DNA of 64,000 nt from Cryoendolithus antarcticus (Eukaryota > Ascomycota > Dothideomycetes > Cladosporiales > Cladosporiaceae), in assembly GCA_002077065.1 (NCBI GenBank), contig NAJO01000073.1:62001-126000 (forward strand), written 5' to 3'. A program made the position numbers and the translations under genes. Position 1 is the stretch's first letter, and every line of letters starts with the position of its first letter. Under the pieces are notes generated by a model, which had not been told where the DNA came from, searched no databases, and saw nothing but the letters and a program-made list of their open reading frames with translations. This document shows, piece after piece, positions 32,359 to 45,267 of the stretch.

Positions 32359-33726
32359 CTAAGCATCCTCGACCTTGGCCTTCTTCCCCTCTCCACCCTC
32401 CCCATTGCCAATATTCTCAGCTTTCCTCTTTCCCTTCCTCACCAGCCCGCCCAGATCTCTCGCGCCCGAGACAGCCTCCTGTACTACCCGTTCACTCTCC
32501 GCTTTGCTCCCCGCCACCATAGCTTTACCCATCACACCTTTCAGCTCCTCGCACGCCTCACCCTCACCCTGTAAAGCTAGAGCCGAGATTGCCGGGCCGT
32601 GGGTGGGAGTTTTGAGGTCGACGAGGCGGTTCCTCATCTCGCTCACCATACTCTTCACATCCGCTATGCCGGCCTTGGCGGCTGCCTGTTTTGCTGCGCG
32701 GAGGGAAGAGAGCGCGGTTTCTTCTTTCGTGATTCGAAGTTGGCAGGATGAGATCGCGGCTTCCATTTCGGAGACTGCTTCGGCTTTGAGCTCCTCGTCT
32801 ACCTTGCCCTCCTCTTTCTTCGCCTCCTTCCCACCCTCCTTTCTTGCATCATCCTCGCCCTCCGGCGCGCTGACCGGCAGACTTGCAAAGTCGAGCGCTA
32901 TGGCGAGCTTGTAGTGAGCCTCCGCTAGCATCCCACTCTCAGGCGGGTATAGCTGGAGCTTCAGCGTCAGAGCTGCGCGACAGTCCGCCACAGCATCGTG
33001 AAATTGCTCATTCTCTAGCTTCACCTCAGCCTGCAGATCGTGAATCTCTGCCAGTCGGTCTGTAAGGTGTCGCGCTTCTCCCGTGAGGGACGCAGGCGGT
33101 TCGGTCGGCGGAGGGAGCAGGGTGTCGAGTTTCCGCCTGAAGAGCACACGCGCAAGATCGAGGATCTCGTACGAGAGCGAGAAGTCGTCTTGCTCCTCTT
33201 CTTCCTCCTCGCCTTCGCCCTCCTGCGCATCTTCGCCGTCGTCTTCCTCGCCTTCAGAATCCGTCCAGTTTTCGTCACCAGTAATCTGGAAGAACGGCTT
33301 TGCTCCCGCATCCTCGCTCTTAACCTCCCCCTTCATCTCCCCCACCCCACTCCCCTCAGCCATCGCCTTCCCAATCACCCCTTCCCCCTCACCACCCTCA
33401 TCCTTCCCCCTCTTCCGCTTCTTACTCTTCCCTTCCGCCTCCCCACTCGTCGCCGCTACCTTGCCGCCTAAAACATCGCTCTTCCCCACGCCGACATAGT
33501 ACAGACACCTTCCATACTGGAACAGCACTTCTGCGTTCTCGGGGGCCATCTCGCCGTGCACTTCGTCCTGAAGAGCGGCGGCTTCCGAGTACAGGTCTGC
33601 GGCTTCGAGGTAGCGTTTCAAGGCATACAACTTTTGTGCCTGGGCGAGCAGCTGTGGAAGAGATGAAGAGGCGTCTGTGGGGGTGTTGATGGGCGCATCG
33701 TTTGGGGTAGGTTCGGTGGACGCCAT
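32359..33726 (-). CDS. NASP-family histone chaperone (Sim3/Hif1-like)
   Basis: One frame of 455 residues from the ATG at 33726. An upstream extension exists but lacks a better start. TPR-like helices open the protein (LLAQAQKLYALKRYLEAADL, ENAEVLFQYGRCLYYVGVG). A strongly acidic tract (GEEDDGEDAQEGEGEEEEEE) interrupts the TPRs, as in NASP. The SHNi-TPR region follows (EILDLARVLFRR, LAEIHDLQAEVKLENEQFHD, ALTLKLQLYPPESGMLAEAH). Basic clusters KKRKRGK and the C-terminal KKAKVEDA are likely nuclear signals. NASP proteins bind H3-H4 or CENP-A for chromatin delivery. Its 3' end converges with the TFIIIC gene, 71 bp apart. Confidence 0.9.
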   Translation of the reverse strand: MASTEPTPNDAPINTPTDASSSLPQLLAQAQKLYALKRYLEAADLYSEAAALQDEVHGEMAPENAEVLFQYGRCLYYVGVGKSDVLGGKVAATSGEAEGKSKKRKRGKDEGGEGEGVIGKAMAEGSGVGEMKGEVKSEDAGAKPFFQITGDENWTDSEGEEDDGEDAQEGEGEEEEEEQDDFSLSYEILDLARVLFRRKLDTLLPPPTEPPASLTGEARHLTDRLAEIHDLQAEVKLENEQFHDAVADCRAALTLKLQLYPPESGMLAEAHYKLAIALDFASLPVSAPEGEDDARKEGGKEAKKEEGKVDEELKAEAVSEMEAAISSCQLRITKEETALSSLRAAKQAAAKAGIADVKSMVSEMRNRLVDLKTPTHGPAISALALQGEGEACEELKGVMGKAMVAGSKAESERVVQEAVSGARDLGGLVRKGKRKAENIGNGEGGEGKKAKVEDA

Positions 33727-34199
33727 GATGTGGATTGGAAGCCTTTCGCGATGCGACAGATGCGTTGATCTCCGAACGGTGCGCCCCGTAGTCAGATCGC
33801 GAGTGTCGATAAGAGAAGTAGGCGACTGCACGTTAAAGTCGCGTCAAGCAGGTACGCGTTCAGAAGTGCTTTGGGTGCACGGGCCTCTACAATTAGCACG
33901 CGCAAAGAGACTGGTACCAGGACGGGATCATGCAGTCTTCGGGGGCTTCAATACTAATAAAGAGACGCCTGAAAGAGTCTACTCATGCCATAATCGCTAA
34001 GCTTAGTCTATGCCTAAAATGAACGCCTGTGCCAAAAATTGATCCGGTCGCCGAATCCTCTCGTGGTGGCCGTGGTCCGGAATTCGAGTAGTGATAGTCA
34101 GCATCAACACTGCCTTCCACATCGCATTGAACGAGCGCGGCTCCTGGCTCTGCTTGCCACTTCGCGCAACGATCCAGACCCGATAGCCCATCAAGACAA
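33727..34199. other. Intergenic between NASP promoter and transporter 3' end
   Basis: 473 bp, both neighbours on the minus strand. No gene seen. Confidence 0.45.
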
Positions 34200-35645
34200 T
34201 CACCTCGCCGCGCCCGTCCCCTGCCCCAATATCGCCCCAATTGCGCCCTTCGCCCGATCAGTAGCACCGGGCGCGACTCCACTACCGCCGATACCTCCAA
34301 GTATCAGCACGATAACACCGAAGATCATGATCCCAATAGTCAGCTTCCTGGCGACAGGCCGTTTCTGCCCGAACTCTCCCCACGCGCGTGTGCCAACGGA
34401 AACGTGCTCTTTGATCTTGTCGCCGCCGAGCTTATAGTACACGAGTCCGCCTAGAGCGATCGAGTAGCCGAAGAATTGGAGCGGCGAGACAGGATCGGCG
34501 AATATCAGCATGCTGGCTGCTACTAGGAGGATATCCTTTAGGACGCCGCAGAGGGTCATGACGAGGCCGGATGTGCGACCGATCTGAATTGTTGTCAGCG
34601 ACTGGGCCTGCACACAGGACAGGTGAAGTGTGCATACCAAGAACACCACCGAAACATTCAACAAGAAAGCAATCATAGCGTTAGCCAACAACACCGTATA
34701 CCCCACCCTCTCCACATCACTCCAATGCATCTTCGGCACCTCAAACACCATCGCCGTCACGCCGTTGATAATCGCGCAAGCGGGCGCGAAGTAATAAAGC
34801 GAGACGAGAGGATCCATCTTGAACTCCGCACTAGAGAGCAGCTTCTCGACCATCACGAGGCGCACGGCTTCGAAGACAATGCCGCCGAGTTGGAACATGA
34901 AACCGATGAAGACGAATTTGATTTCGCCGAAGGAGGCGATGATCACGCCTATGACGATTAGGGCGACGTTGCCGAGGGTTTTCATCGAGGCGGGGGAGAC
35001 GCCCATGATCCAGGAGACTATGAGGACTGCGACTGGGGTCGTAGCCTGCGTGGGGTTGTCAGTATGTAATCGGATGGTTGTTTCTTTCAAGGGCTACGTA
35101 CCTTCAGCATCTGAATGAATGAGACGGAGAGGTAGAGATAGGTCAGGTTCCCGCAGATCAGCGAGAGCGAGAACATGACGCCGATGGGGACTATGGCGCG
35201 GAGGTAGATTCTGCCCGTCATGGGTACCTTCTTGCGCGAGTCGAGGACCGTGGTGAAGCGGGCGAGGAGTTGGGTCATGAGTGTTGCGAAGGCCAGATGC
35301 CAAGTTGTAAGAACGATTGCTGGATCGCCGTGTTAGTCTCTGCATATCTGGCGCTGTTGGGTGTTCTGGGGGCCGTACGGTATGAGAACTTCATCGTGTC
35401 TAAGAGGTACTTGTTGAACAGGATGACGGAGGAGGAGAGTGAGATCCATGTTCTACCGTAGTGTCAGCCCAGCATCTTTGTACTTGGGAAGGTGCTATAA
35501 CATACGCGACGTATACTGCTGGGTGCAGGGCATCGCTCTTCTGTGCTGGCTTCTCTGACAATGGGTTCACCACGGGCAGCACTGGCGCGCCCGGATCCCT
35601 CTCCTTCATCTCAAACTCCGCCGAGACTCTCTCTTTCTCGCCCAT
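34200..35645 (-). CDS. Triose-phosphate/nucleotide-sugar transporter (DUF250), likely UDP-galactofuranose transporter
   Basis: Five exons (35645-35506, 35452-35379, 35319-35102, 35045-34638, 34583-34200) with introns of 53-59 nt give 407 residues. About ten hydrophobic helices follow an acidic N-terminal tail: ATWISLSSSVILFNKYLLDT, FSYPIVLTTWHLAFATLMTQ, IVPIGVMFSLSLICGNLTYL, KATTPVAVLIVSWIMG, EFKMDPLVSLYYFAPACAII, GLVMTLCGVLKDILLVAAS, and FGYSIALGGLVYYKLGG. These are standard TPT/DUF250 blocks of Golgi nucleotide-sugar carriers. It is divergent from UDP-galactopyranose mutase. In Aspergillus the UDP-Galf transporter gene (glfB/ugtA) is the direct neighbour of the mutase gene. From this context I infer the same substrate. 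The family alone would not prove it. Confidence 0.85.
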
Positions 35646-36693
35646 GGCGGCGGTGTGCCCGTGGCTGCCTTTGTTGATGTATGCGATCGGCTGATGGGGT
35701 TTGCGCGGGGCGATTGGAAGTTATGGGGTGCTGGCGCAATGGCGGGTCAAGACGAGGGGTGTCGCGGAAGCCAGTGAGGTGTAAAGAATCAGCGACGGGT
35801 GCGCAATAGCAGGCACAGATCTCAAGAACAAAGTCAGGCAAGTGCAGCTGCAAGGTTGGAGTTCGTGCAAGCACGCGGTGTAGTTCGGATAGGCCGTGAG
35901 GCGTCACTCTAGAAAGGGATACAAAATAGATGGTAGCCGTATTGCAGGGGTCCAGCTGTAGAATTGTATGCACGTGTTTGCGACAGATGTCTACAGATCC
36001 ATCGAGGATGTGAGATTGACTCCGGTCTCTACCAAGGTCGAGGACTGGTCTCGAGTGAGGGCGAGATTGCTTGGATGGACGACATATCACTGTGACTTCC
36101 GTTCGTCTGTTCAACATCGATGTCCCATCCCAATCGACATCCCGCAATGATGGCACCACCACGGCCAACGATGATGCTGGAGCATAGAACCTCTGACCAG
36201 GCTCAGATTTGCTCAGCAATACGATCGATCATGGCGATGCGCTCGTGTCATGGACGGCCAGGAGGCGTTGATCGACCCCCTTCGCGGAGGAGAGATTCAT
36301 CTCTGTTCATTACCATCTGCCACTCTCCCACCAAGAAGCATCTGTAACCCGTCGCACCAAGCATCCGCAGCCGCTAGCCGAGTGCAAGTGTTTCATCGTG
36401 CCTGACCGCGCGTAAAAACGTCGATGCATTCCCAGACCCCTGCAGAAATATCTTGAACCCTGACCAGACGTCAAACGGCAGGCGGTGGGGGTGTTGATTT
36501 CCCAGCGGACGGCGACACACGTTGCTGTGCCTCGCCATTGCCACTGCTGTTGTATTGTACAACCTCATTCTCATCTTCCCTCTCATACCCGCGAATACAT
36601 CTGCAATCCTCGCTCCACACTTGCTGACTGCAGCGCCGTCCGGAAGCTTACAGTACATTGCATGAGAAGCTTGCCACTTGGAGACATTTCAAG
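35646..36693. promoter_or_regulatory. Shared divergent region between transporter and mutase genes
   Basis: 1,048 bp between the two start codons, with no other gene visible. If both genes serve galactofuranose synthesis, shared control from here would make sense. No specific binding site is claimed. Confidence 0.45.
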
Positions 36694-38542
<1,849 letters not shown>

Positions 38543-39045
38543 GGTTGTTGGAGGGGTCGGCGTGATTCATCCGAATTCTGTGGATGGTGGAGATGAGAAG
38601 GAGAGGCGCGCGAGGGGAGGCGATGAACGACACGAGGTGCAGCGCTACGCCTGCATGCTTATGTTGCGATGATAAGCAAGACCGGCGGAAGCATGGGCAC
38701 TTTGGGCGGTTGTATGGTATTTTGCATCGCCATAGACCCTCGATATCAAGGTATGATCACAAACAAGGCTAGTGGGTACGGTGACTGAAGTGCTCGCTTC
38801 GAGTTGTATCGTCGAGCGGCGGAGCACTGCTTTCTTCGATGATTGGTCGGGTAGTGATTCAAAGAGATGGTACGACGGACAAATCTCGAGATCACAATGG
38901 GAAAGCAAAGATGTGTAGCGACTGCGTTGTACTGCCTACAATAAACCAAAGCAACGAACGCCGTTGGGTATCAGATCCAGTCATCATTCTCATCCATCCT
39001 CTTTCCAGTGGAATCCCTGCCTGCCACGCATACCCCTCTCGCTAC
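38543..39045. other. Convergent intergenic, mutase and SPFH 3' ends
   Basis: About 500 bp between convergent genes, presumably both 3' untranslated regions. No gene seen. Confidence 0.5.
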
Positions 39046-40196
39046 TCACATATTCTCCACGACCCTCGAGTTGATCGCCGACTGGAACCCCGGAATCCCA
39101 CTCATCTGGAAGTCTGCCTCGCCGGCCTTTGAAGGACCGCCCGCGCCAGTGTTATACTGGCCATTGCCGCTGAACTGCTGCGCCGCCGCTCCCTCGCCCG
39201 CTGAGGCTGCGATGGCCATCTGCTCCGCGATTGGCGGCGCGCCAGGGAGGAAGATGACTTTGCTGTTCGCGGTCTTGGCCATGGCTTGCATGGCTTCCAG
39301 GTAGCGGATCTGCATAGCGGGTGCGGAGGAAAGGATATCAGCGGCTTGACGCATGAGCTTGGCGCTCTCGACTTCTGCACGCGCGGAGATGACTTTCGCC
39401 TCACCGGTCCGCTTGGACTGTGCGGCCATGGAGAGCGAGTCCTGCAGCTCCTGCGAGAAGATGATGTCCTTGATCAGCATGCTCTCGACTGCCGCTCCCC
39501 AGCCTGCGGCAGTCTCCTCGATGATTTCGCGGATGGACTGGGCGATTTCCTCGCGGCGTTCGATGACGTCTTGGAGAACGCGGGCGCCGATTACGTGGCG
39601 GAGGGTCGTTTGCGTGCGTTCTACGAGCGCTTGACGGAGGTTGGAGATGCCGAAGGCGGCTTTGTGGGGGGAGGTGATGTGGTAGTAGATTACAGAGGTG
39701 AGGTGCAGGTTGACATTGTCTTTGGTCATGCAGATTTGTTTAGGGACCTCTGGGGTTGATGTTAGTATGGCTGCGACTGAGGAGAGGGCGGGGTATTCGG
39801 GAACATACCAACGATCTGAATCTTGACGTCCACTTGAATCAACTGCTCGGACAGAGGGTTGATCTTCACCAGACCAGGGTCCACGGCCCTCGCAAAGCGA
39901 CCAAACTTCGTCACTAGACCGACGTGACCCTGCGCAACCGGCTTGTAGGGGTTCGGGCAGACAATACAGCATGGGATGGCTCCCATGGTTCCAACGATCG
40001 TGCCCAGACTGGAAATCATCCCACCGTACCATCCTGTGACCGAATCATCGTCCTGGTCGTCGGCCTTGATGATCTGGGCGTAGGAGGGCTGGAGATCCTC
40101 GCGGCGGGGAGGTTGGACGTCGATGATGGGCTTGTTGATTACACCAGAGCCAGCGCCATCGAGGGGCGCCTTGCCGTTGCCGTTGATGCCGTTCAT
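39046..40196 (-). CDS. Stomatin-like SPFH/band 7 protein
   Basis: Two exons (40196-39809 and 39749-39046) around a 59-nt intron give 363 residues. A short membrane-associated stretch with clustered cysteines (AIPCCIVCPNPYKPV, about residues 73-87) is a likely palmitoylation/hairpin region. The SPFH domain follows: HVGLVTKFGRFARAVDPGLV, INPLSEQLIQVDVKIQIVEV rebuilt over the intron, then ITSPHKAAFGISNLRQALVE, TLRHVIGARVLQDVIERREE and AQSKRTGEAKVISARAEVES. The C-terminal tail is Gly/Ala/Gln-rich. Stomatins form oligomeric scaffolds in cholesterol/ergosterol-rich membranes and modulate channels. The cysteine cluster favours the plasma membrane over a mitochondrial slipin, but this is inference. 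Confidence 0.9.
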
Positions 40197-41347
40197 GGTG
40201 GCGATTTGAATACTGATATTATTGATGCGCTGGAATGTCCTCTGGGCTTATCGATTTTCAGACTGTTCGATTTCTGGAGTAAGAGCAGGGAATGTTTACC
40301 GGTGCTCAAGCGAATTAATAGATTGATGTCAAGATCGAAGGGGCGAGTGCCACTCAGTACATGTAGCTACCTGATATGTAATGGACGTCACGAAGCTGTC
40401 GCGAAGGGTGGAGCACTGCATGCAGCTCTTTCTTAGCGCCGAATCCAATAACTTCGATAGGTCCATCTCACAAGACCGTTGCAGATCGACCTTCATGATT
40501 TGACTTCGCCACGCAGTCCATATGCACGCGCCGACACTTCCGCGCGATGGTCGAGCCCACTGCAATGCAATGGTCAGATGTCTACGCCAATCCCAGATCC
40601 TCCATCCGTCCACATGACCATCAATCCTCCGGCGCACTTTCGCAGAGGCCACAGGGCTGAGCTTGAGTTCATTCCCCACGATCCTCGATCCGCGACTCGT
40701 TCCGTCCTGCGCTGCCCTTGGCCTCTCGTGACAAGACTGGGCACCCAGTCTCTACGCACTAGACCCCGTACCAAGCAAGTCCGCCTCCTTCTCTCACACC
40801 TCCAGCACGTGGGAACGCGAGGGGATCGCCAGTCGCGCCGGTAAAGTCGGCAGACGACTCTGGCGCGGCTGCCTCATCGGGACTCGGCATCTCTTAGATT
40901 TTTGTGGAGAAGCCTGCCGCGCCGGAAGTCACGTCGTGCCATTTTGTGGGATCAAATGTGAAGGCAGGTATCGGATGGTGAGGCATATTCAGGCATGCGT
41001 TTTGAGGCGCAATGGGGTGGTGACCTCTAGCCAGTCTCCGCGGATTGCGCAGAGACGGGCGAAGACGGGGCGGAGCAGATCTCATGACCGCTGTCGCGCG
41101 CTTATATGGCTTCTCGGTATTGTCGACGAGAATGAAGTCTGCTATTCACGATGAAGGTAAGGACAAGTTTCACAGAAACCGATGAAAGGCGCAGCACGAC
41201 AAAATCCGCTTCTCGAACATTAGGCATTTCTTCGCTATGTACACCTCCGCTATGCTTATGTCACATTCACATCGATGGGTATTTCCAATGTTCCCCTTCG
41301 TTACACTGTTTCCTTTCGTCTCTCCCTCCTCGATGAGCTGTTGGGCC
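40197..41347. other. Intergenic upstream of the SPFH gene
   Basis: About 1.15 kb with only short overlapping frames (64-121 codons). None is recognisable, and no repeat is visible. Confidence 0.45.
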
Positions 41348-42283
41348 TTAAAGCATGTACGCGAACAAGGCAGCCATTGCAGCCATCAACATGGCGCTGG
41401 AGGCACCATACACGTTGACTGCGGCACCTGTGTAAGCAGGCGGAGAGCTCGTAGGCGCTGCTCCTCCACTCGTGCCATTAGTTCCACCGGCAGTCCCATT
41501 CGCACCTCCCGTCGCATTGCCCGCAGCACATCCCTTATATTGCTTCAACTGATGCACCACAAACGTTGTCGCGGCAACACCGTACTCCTTCACATAGCCC
41601 AGATGCACTGAGATGTTGTCAAAGCTGCCCGAAGCGCAGTACGGATCCAAAGCATCGCAGTAGCTCTGGGTCCTACTCGCCAGACCAGTGCGCTCAAAGT
41701 TCGACACATCCTCGCGAGGGAAGAGAGCGTTCTTGCTCGCAGTCCCGACGTGGAAGCTTTCATTTGTGTTGAACGTTGGATCGCCCATGATGACCATAGC
41801 CGCCACTCGCGACAGCGTGCTATCCGGCAACGGCTGATCGATCGCCACACCACCCGCAAGCGTCATGTTGTCAGGGAAAGTCGTGACTTGCTGTCCCACC
41901 AGCGAATCGGCAGTGACCTGCGCTCCTTGCGAGTATCCCATCACCACAAGCGGCTGGCAAGGGCAATTCGCGATGTAAGCCGCAATCAGCGTGCGCATAG
42001 CGTAGACGCCCGTGGTCTCAGACATGAAGTATGCATCTAGTGTCGCTGGGTAGTTGACGAACTCGGCCGTTGAGCCGGGGACTTGCGCGAGGACTGCATC
42101 TTTTACTGCGCCGATTGTGCCGAAGCCTACGGCTTCTAGGGATGCGCGGGCGACGATGATATGTGCGCCATTCCCTGTAGGACAGGCGGAGGAGGTGATG
42201 TTGCTGACTAGAGAGGCATTGCCGTTGAGTTGTTGGGCCAATGCGCCAGTCGCGAAGGCGGCGAGGAGAGTGGCGGCGAGCAT
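41348..42283 (-). CDS. Secreted, probably GPI-anchored cutinase/CE5 esterase
   Basis: A single exon of 311 residues. The longer open frame has no ATG before 42283. Starting there yields a perfect signal peptide (MLAATLLAAFATGALA). The nucleophile elbow is VVMGYSQGAQV (about residue 118). The catalytic Asp and His lie in YCDALDPYC and NISVHLGYVKEYG, the usual cutinase arrangement, with paired cysteines (CPTG, CPCQP, YCDALDPYC). A Gly/Asn/Ser/Thr-rich linker and a hydrophobic C-terminal segment (SSAMLMAAMAALFAYML) look like a GPI-anchoring signal. Substrates are cutin or acetylated polysaccharide. Anchoring to the wall or membrane is less usual than free secretion. Confidence 0.9.
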   Translation of the reverse strand: MLAATLLAAFATGALAQQLNGNASLVSNITSSACPTGNGAHIIVARASLEAVGFGTIGAVKDAVLAQVPGSTAEFVNYPATLDAYFMSETTGVYAMRTLIAAYIANCPCQPLVVMGYSQGAQVTADSLVGQQVTTFPDNMTLAGGVAIDQPLPDSTLSRVAAMVIMGDPTFNTNESFHVGTASKNALFPREDVSNFERTGLASRTQSYCDALDPYCASGSFDNISVHLGYVKEYGVAATTFVVHQLKQYKGCAAGNATGGANGTAGGTNGTSGGAAPTSSPPAYTGAAVNVYGASSAMLMAAMAALFAYML

Positions 42284-43003
42284 GCTGGGCGTGTGCTTGA
42301 GGAGAGAGAATGCTGCAGAAGCGCAAGAGGATAAGAAAGTAGAGAGCGCCACTTACCTATACTTTGTGTCGTGCATGACGCTCAAGCGGCCCGAGGTCAG
42401 GTACGCACTTCGCTTCGACAATTTGGAGGTGGATATAGAACGAGCCTCGGCTCGTGAATTCGTTTGGTTGATCTGGTAGGACTGTGGCCGCTGGAGGCCG
42501 ATGAACTTGGTTTCAAAGAATTGGGGCGTGGGGTGACGTTTCTCCTAGATCTGACTTCGGGCGTTGCGAAGCATGATGTGACGGCCGTTGGTGGCTGAGG
42601 ATTCCTCTTGCGATGGAGAATTTGCTACAAGCTGAGATTGAGATTGAAAGTGGTATATTGATATTGCCGCGGACTGGACACATATTGCGGCACAGCCTTG
42701 GGCACCACGATGGCGCCACTAACAGACAACACAACGTGGGATGCACCGCCTTGACCACATGTGCAAGCATATTGTATGCAGCAATATCGCAGCATCGAGT
42801 TTGGGAGTCACTGATCGGAGTACCATTCTTGATAGTCACGAGACGGACTTCGAAGCATTCCACTGTGCTTCTGCATTTGTTCGCGATTAATCGCAGCAGC
42901 AGCGGCGGTCATACATGCTTCGAAGTAGGGTGGCGCTGAACATGTGTTCAGACTTTAAAGACCATCGCCCAACTCCACACCCTAAAGATTGCCTGTCGTG
43001 CCA
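42284..43003. other. Intergenic upstream of cutinase and of a broken gene
   Basis: About 720 bp, no gene recognised. It should include the cutinase promoter. Confidence 0.45.
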
Positions 43004-43647
43004 ATGGTGCAACGAGCTGTCTTGACTGGCGAGGACCAAAATTGGGGCTTCCGCATCTACCGCATGACTTTCGCTCCGGGTTCCGACGATCGCTTCGCCA
43101 CAGCTCTAGCAGTCTTGGATGCGAATCTTCGCGTCGCGTGCTTCCGGGAACAAGGTCCCAATGGCGACCGACGCGGAAAAAGCGGGCCAAGTGAGCGACT
43201 GTGGCAAAGGTTGAAGAGTAAAGTAATCGAAGATCGCGCACTGGATGGCGCGCCGCCCGCTGCTATCAAGGAACACTTTCGAGCATGGATCAGAGAACGG
43301 GGCTATCACCTCCCTGATTTGCTATCTCACCTGATCCTTCACTCGAGATGGCTTCGTCGTCTACGCATCGCTTCTGTCTTCTGATTGACGAGGAGGCTCT
43401 CGACAATTTACTCCGATTCCCATTGCCTACGCCGTTCTACGCAACTAAACATGAAGATCATATCGGGTCCAAGGTGCTAGACGTAGAGATTAATGCTGAG
43501 GATTACGATCCGCCGTACGCTGAGGGCTGGTTGTGGGCTGCGCCGTGGGAGCTTGTAAACTTGTGGTTTGACTGCCGCGAGCTGTCATTCGAAGAGTTCT
43601 CGGTGGAAGACGATCATGGCCGTCCCATAATGTTCATCGATCGGTGA
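43004..43647 (+). pseudogene. Tandem paralogue 1, fungal-specific protein of unknown function, frameshifted
   Basis: The 5' frame reads NWGFRIYRMTFAPGSDDRFA, LWQRLKSKVIEDRALDGAPP and FRAWIRERGYHLPD. The frame is then lost by one base near 43320-43335. The next frame continues the same protein: SPDPSLEMASSSTHRFCLLI, DPPYAEGWLWAAPWELVNLW and a stop at 43645. The second copy about 1.2 kb downstream shows the same order, which proves the two halves belong together. The pattern WGF-IYR at the start and HRFC-DAEA later occurs in many uncharacterised proteins of filamentous ascomycetes. No catalytic motif is visible. I could not find an intron that repairs the frame. Confidence 0.65.
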
Positions 43648-44253
43648 CGGCGTGTCATTCAGTCCGAACTACCTGCACTGAGTTGTCACAATGGCCTCTA
43701 CTGCGATGGGTCGACGCTCTCACAGTGCATCACTACCATGTGCACTGCTGATGATGAAAGTCTCGATGTACATCGCAGGTGCGTGACCTATAGATCCTCG
43801 ATGAGACCATCCAATTCGTGTCACGCTGTGTCGAAGTCCATCGTCAGACTAGGCAGAACTCGACAGTGTGCTGCAACTAAACTATCACGGAAGCGTATGA
43901 GCGCAGTGTTGTGCACTTTAACACTTTAATCGCGGTGTCAGAGCTTTATATGCTGGCGCGGGCGAGATCTTCTCTTCAGATTTGTGACCGCCTCGTACCA
44001 TCAGAACGTATCGGGCTTTCCCTACCTTATTCCTTTGTAGCGACAGCCGAAGCTTCATACATGCAGTGAAGCAGCCTGGAGCGACAATTTACGACAGGTC
44101 TCCTGGTACCCGTCGTGATGTCAAGTAGCCGCTCAGCATGGCCACCGTGACTCTTCCAAGCGACATGTCGGACGCTTATAAAAATATTCTACGGCAGTCG
44201 ACACCTATGGCGATCGACAAGCCTGGAGGTGGTGCAGCGAGCTGACCACTCAT
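43648..44253. other. Spacer between tandem paralogues
   Basis: About 600 bp with no recognisable coding remnant, probably the former 3' and 5' flanks of the duplicated unit. Confidence 0.4.
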
Positions 44254-44864
44254 GATCTTGGAGACGAGCTCCACTGGGGATTTCGGATATACCGCATGGT
44301 CTACAGTCCCGGCTCGGATGAGCAGTTCGCGACCGCGGTGAAGGTCCTGGAAGCTTATTTACGGGATGATTGCATCGGAGAATACGGGCTTCACGGTCCT
44401 CTGCCAGATGGTCCGGCGAATAACGAGCTTCTGCAGCGGCTCAAGCTCGACATTGTCGGATCGAGAACTCGAAGACGCAGCTGCACCCATCATACGGCAA
44501 CGGTTCCAGGCTTGGGTCGAATCACACGGGCTGTTTATCGCCACGTCCCAGGCACCCGACCTTTCACTTGAGCAGGCCAGCTCGTCCTCGCATCGATTTT
44601 GCATCATCATCGACGCCGAAGCTGTGCAAAATGTGCTTCGCTTCCCAGTACCTGTGCCACAAGGATCGCCTGACTGGGACGACCACCTCGGAGTCAAGGT
44701 CTTGGATGTGGAGTGCAATGCCAACAGCGATGAATATGAGCCACCCTACCAAGAAGGATGGCTTGTGGGCAGCGCCCTGGGAGTTGGCTGAGATCTGGTT
44801 CGACTGTCCATACAGGGTCGCGACGAGATGCGAGGGATCGACGCCGCTGGTAGACCTGCGATGA
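44254..44864 (+). pseudogene. Tandem paralogue 2, two frameshifts
   Basis: Starts as DLGDELHWGFRIYRMVYSPG and LLQRLKLDIV, then shifts by one base near 44455-44460 to DRELEDAAAPIIRQRFQAWV, SLEQASSSSHRFCIIIDAEA and EYEPPYQEGWL. It shifts again near 44764 (one extra T) to LWAAPWELAEIWFDC and a stop at 44862. The three segments align in order with paralogue 1 with roughly half the residues identical by eye. Both copies are therefore decaying members of one duplicated family. Function unknown. Confidence 0.65.
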
Positions 44865-45267
44865 ATGTTCTTCCGTAGCGTGTGGCCTGGTGTTGTGAAT
44901 GCTAGTCAGAGACCTAGATTAGATTGCCGCGCGACATTGGATGCAAGCTATGCGATCAGCCGCTTCCAGAAACGAGCGCGTATTAGTGGCGTTCACGCAG
45001 TCAGGACAGGATGTGAACAGGGAAGCAGACCTGATGGCATGCATGTTTCATGCGGTTTCCGTATGTGCATGCAATTGGTAAAGCAACAAGTACATCTTTC
45101 CAAGGCATTCGTTGTGAGGATGCCGGATAGCTCTCTACAAGCCGTGCGCCGTCCCCCGAGCTTCCCTTGTTCTTGGGAGTACCCAGGTACTTTCCATAAC
45201 AACTTTGGACTTCACATTGCATCTGGCCACGGCGAAGTCGTTTTACGGCCAAGGTGATTTTGGGGGC
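44865..45267. other. Intergenic upstream of the Mtf2-like gene
   Basis: About 400 bp, no gene recognised. Should include the promoter of the downstream gene. Confidence 0.45.
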
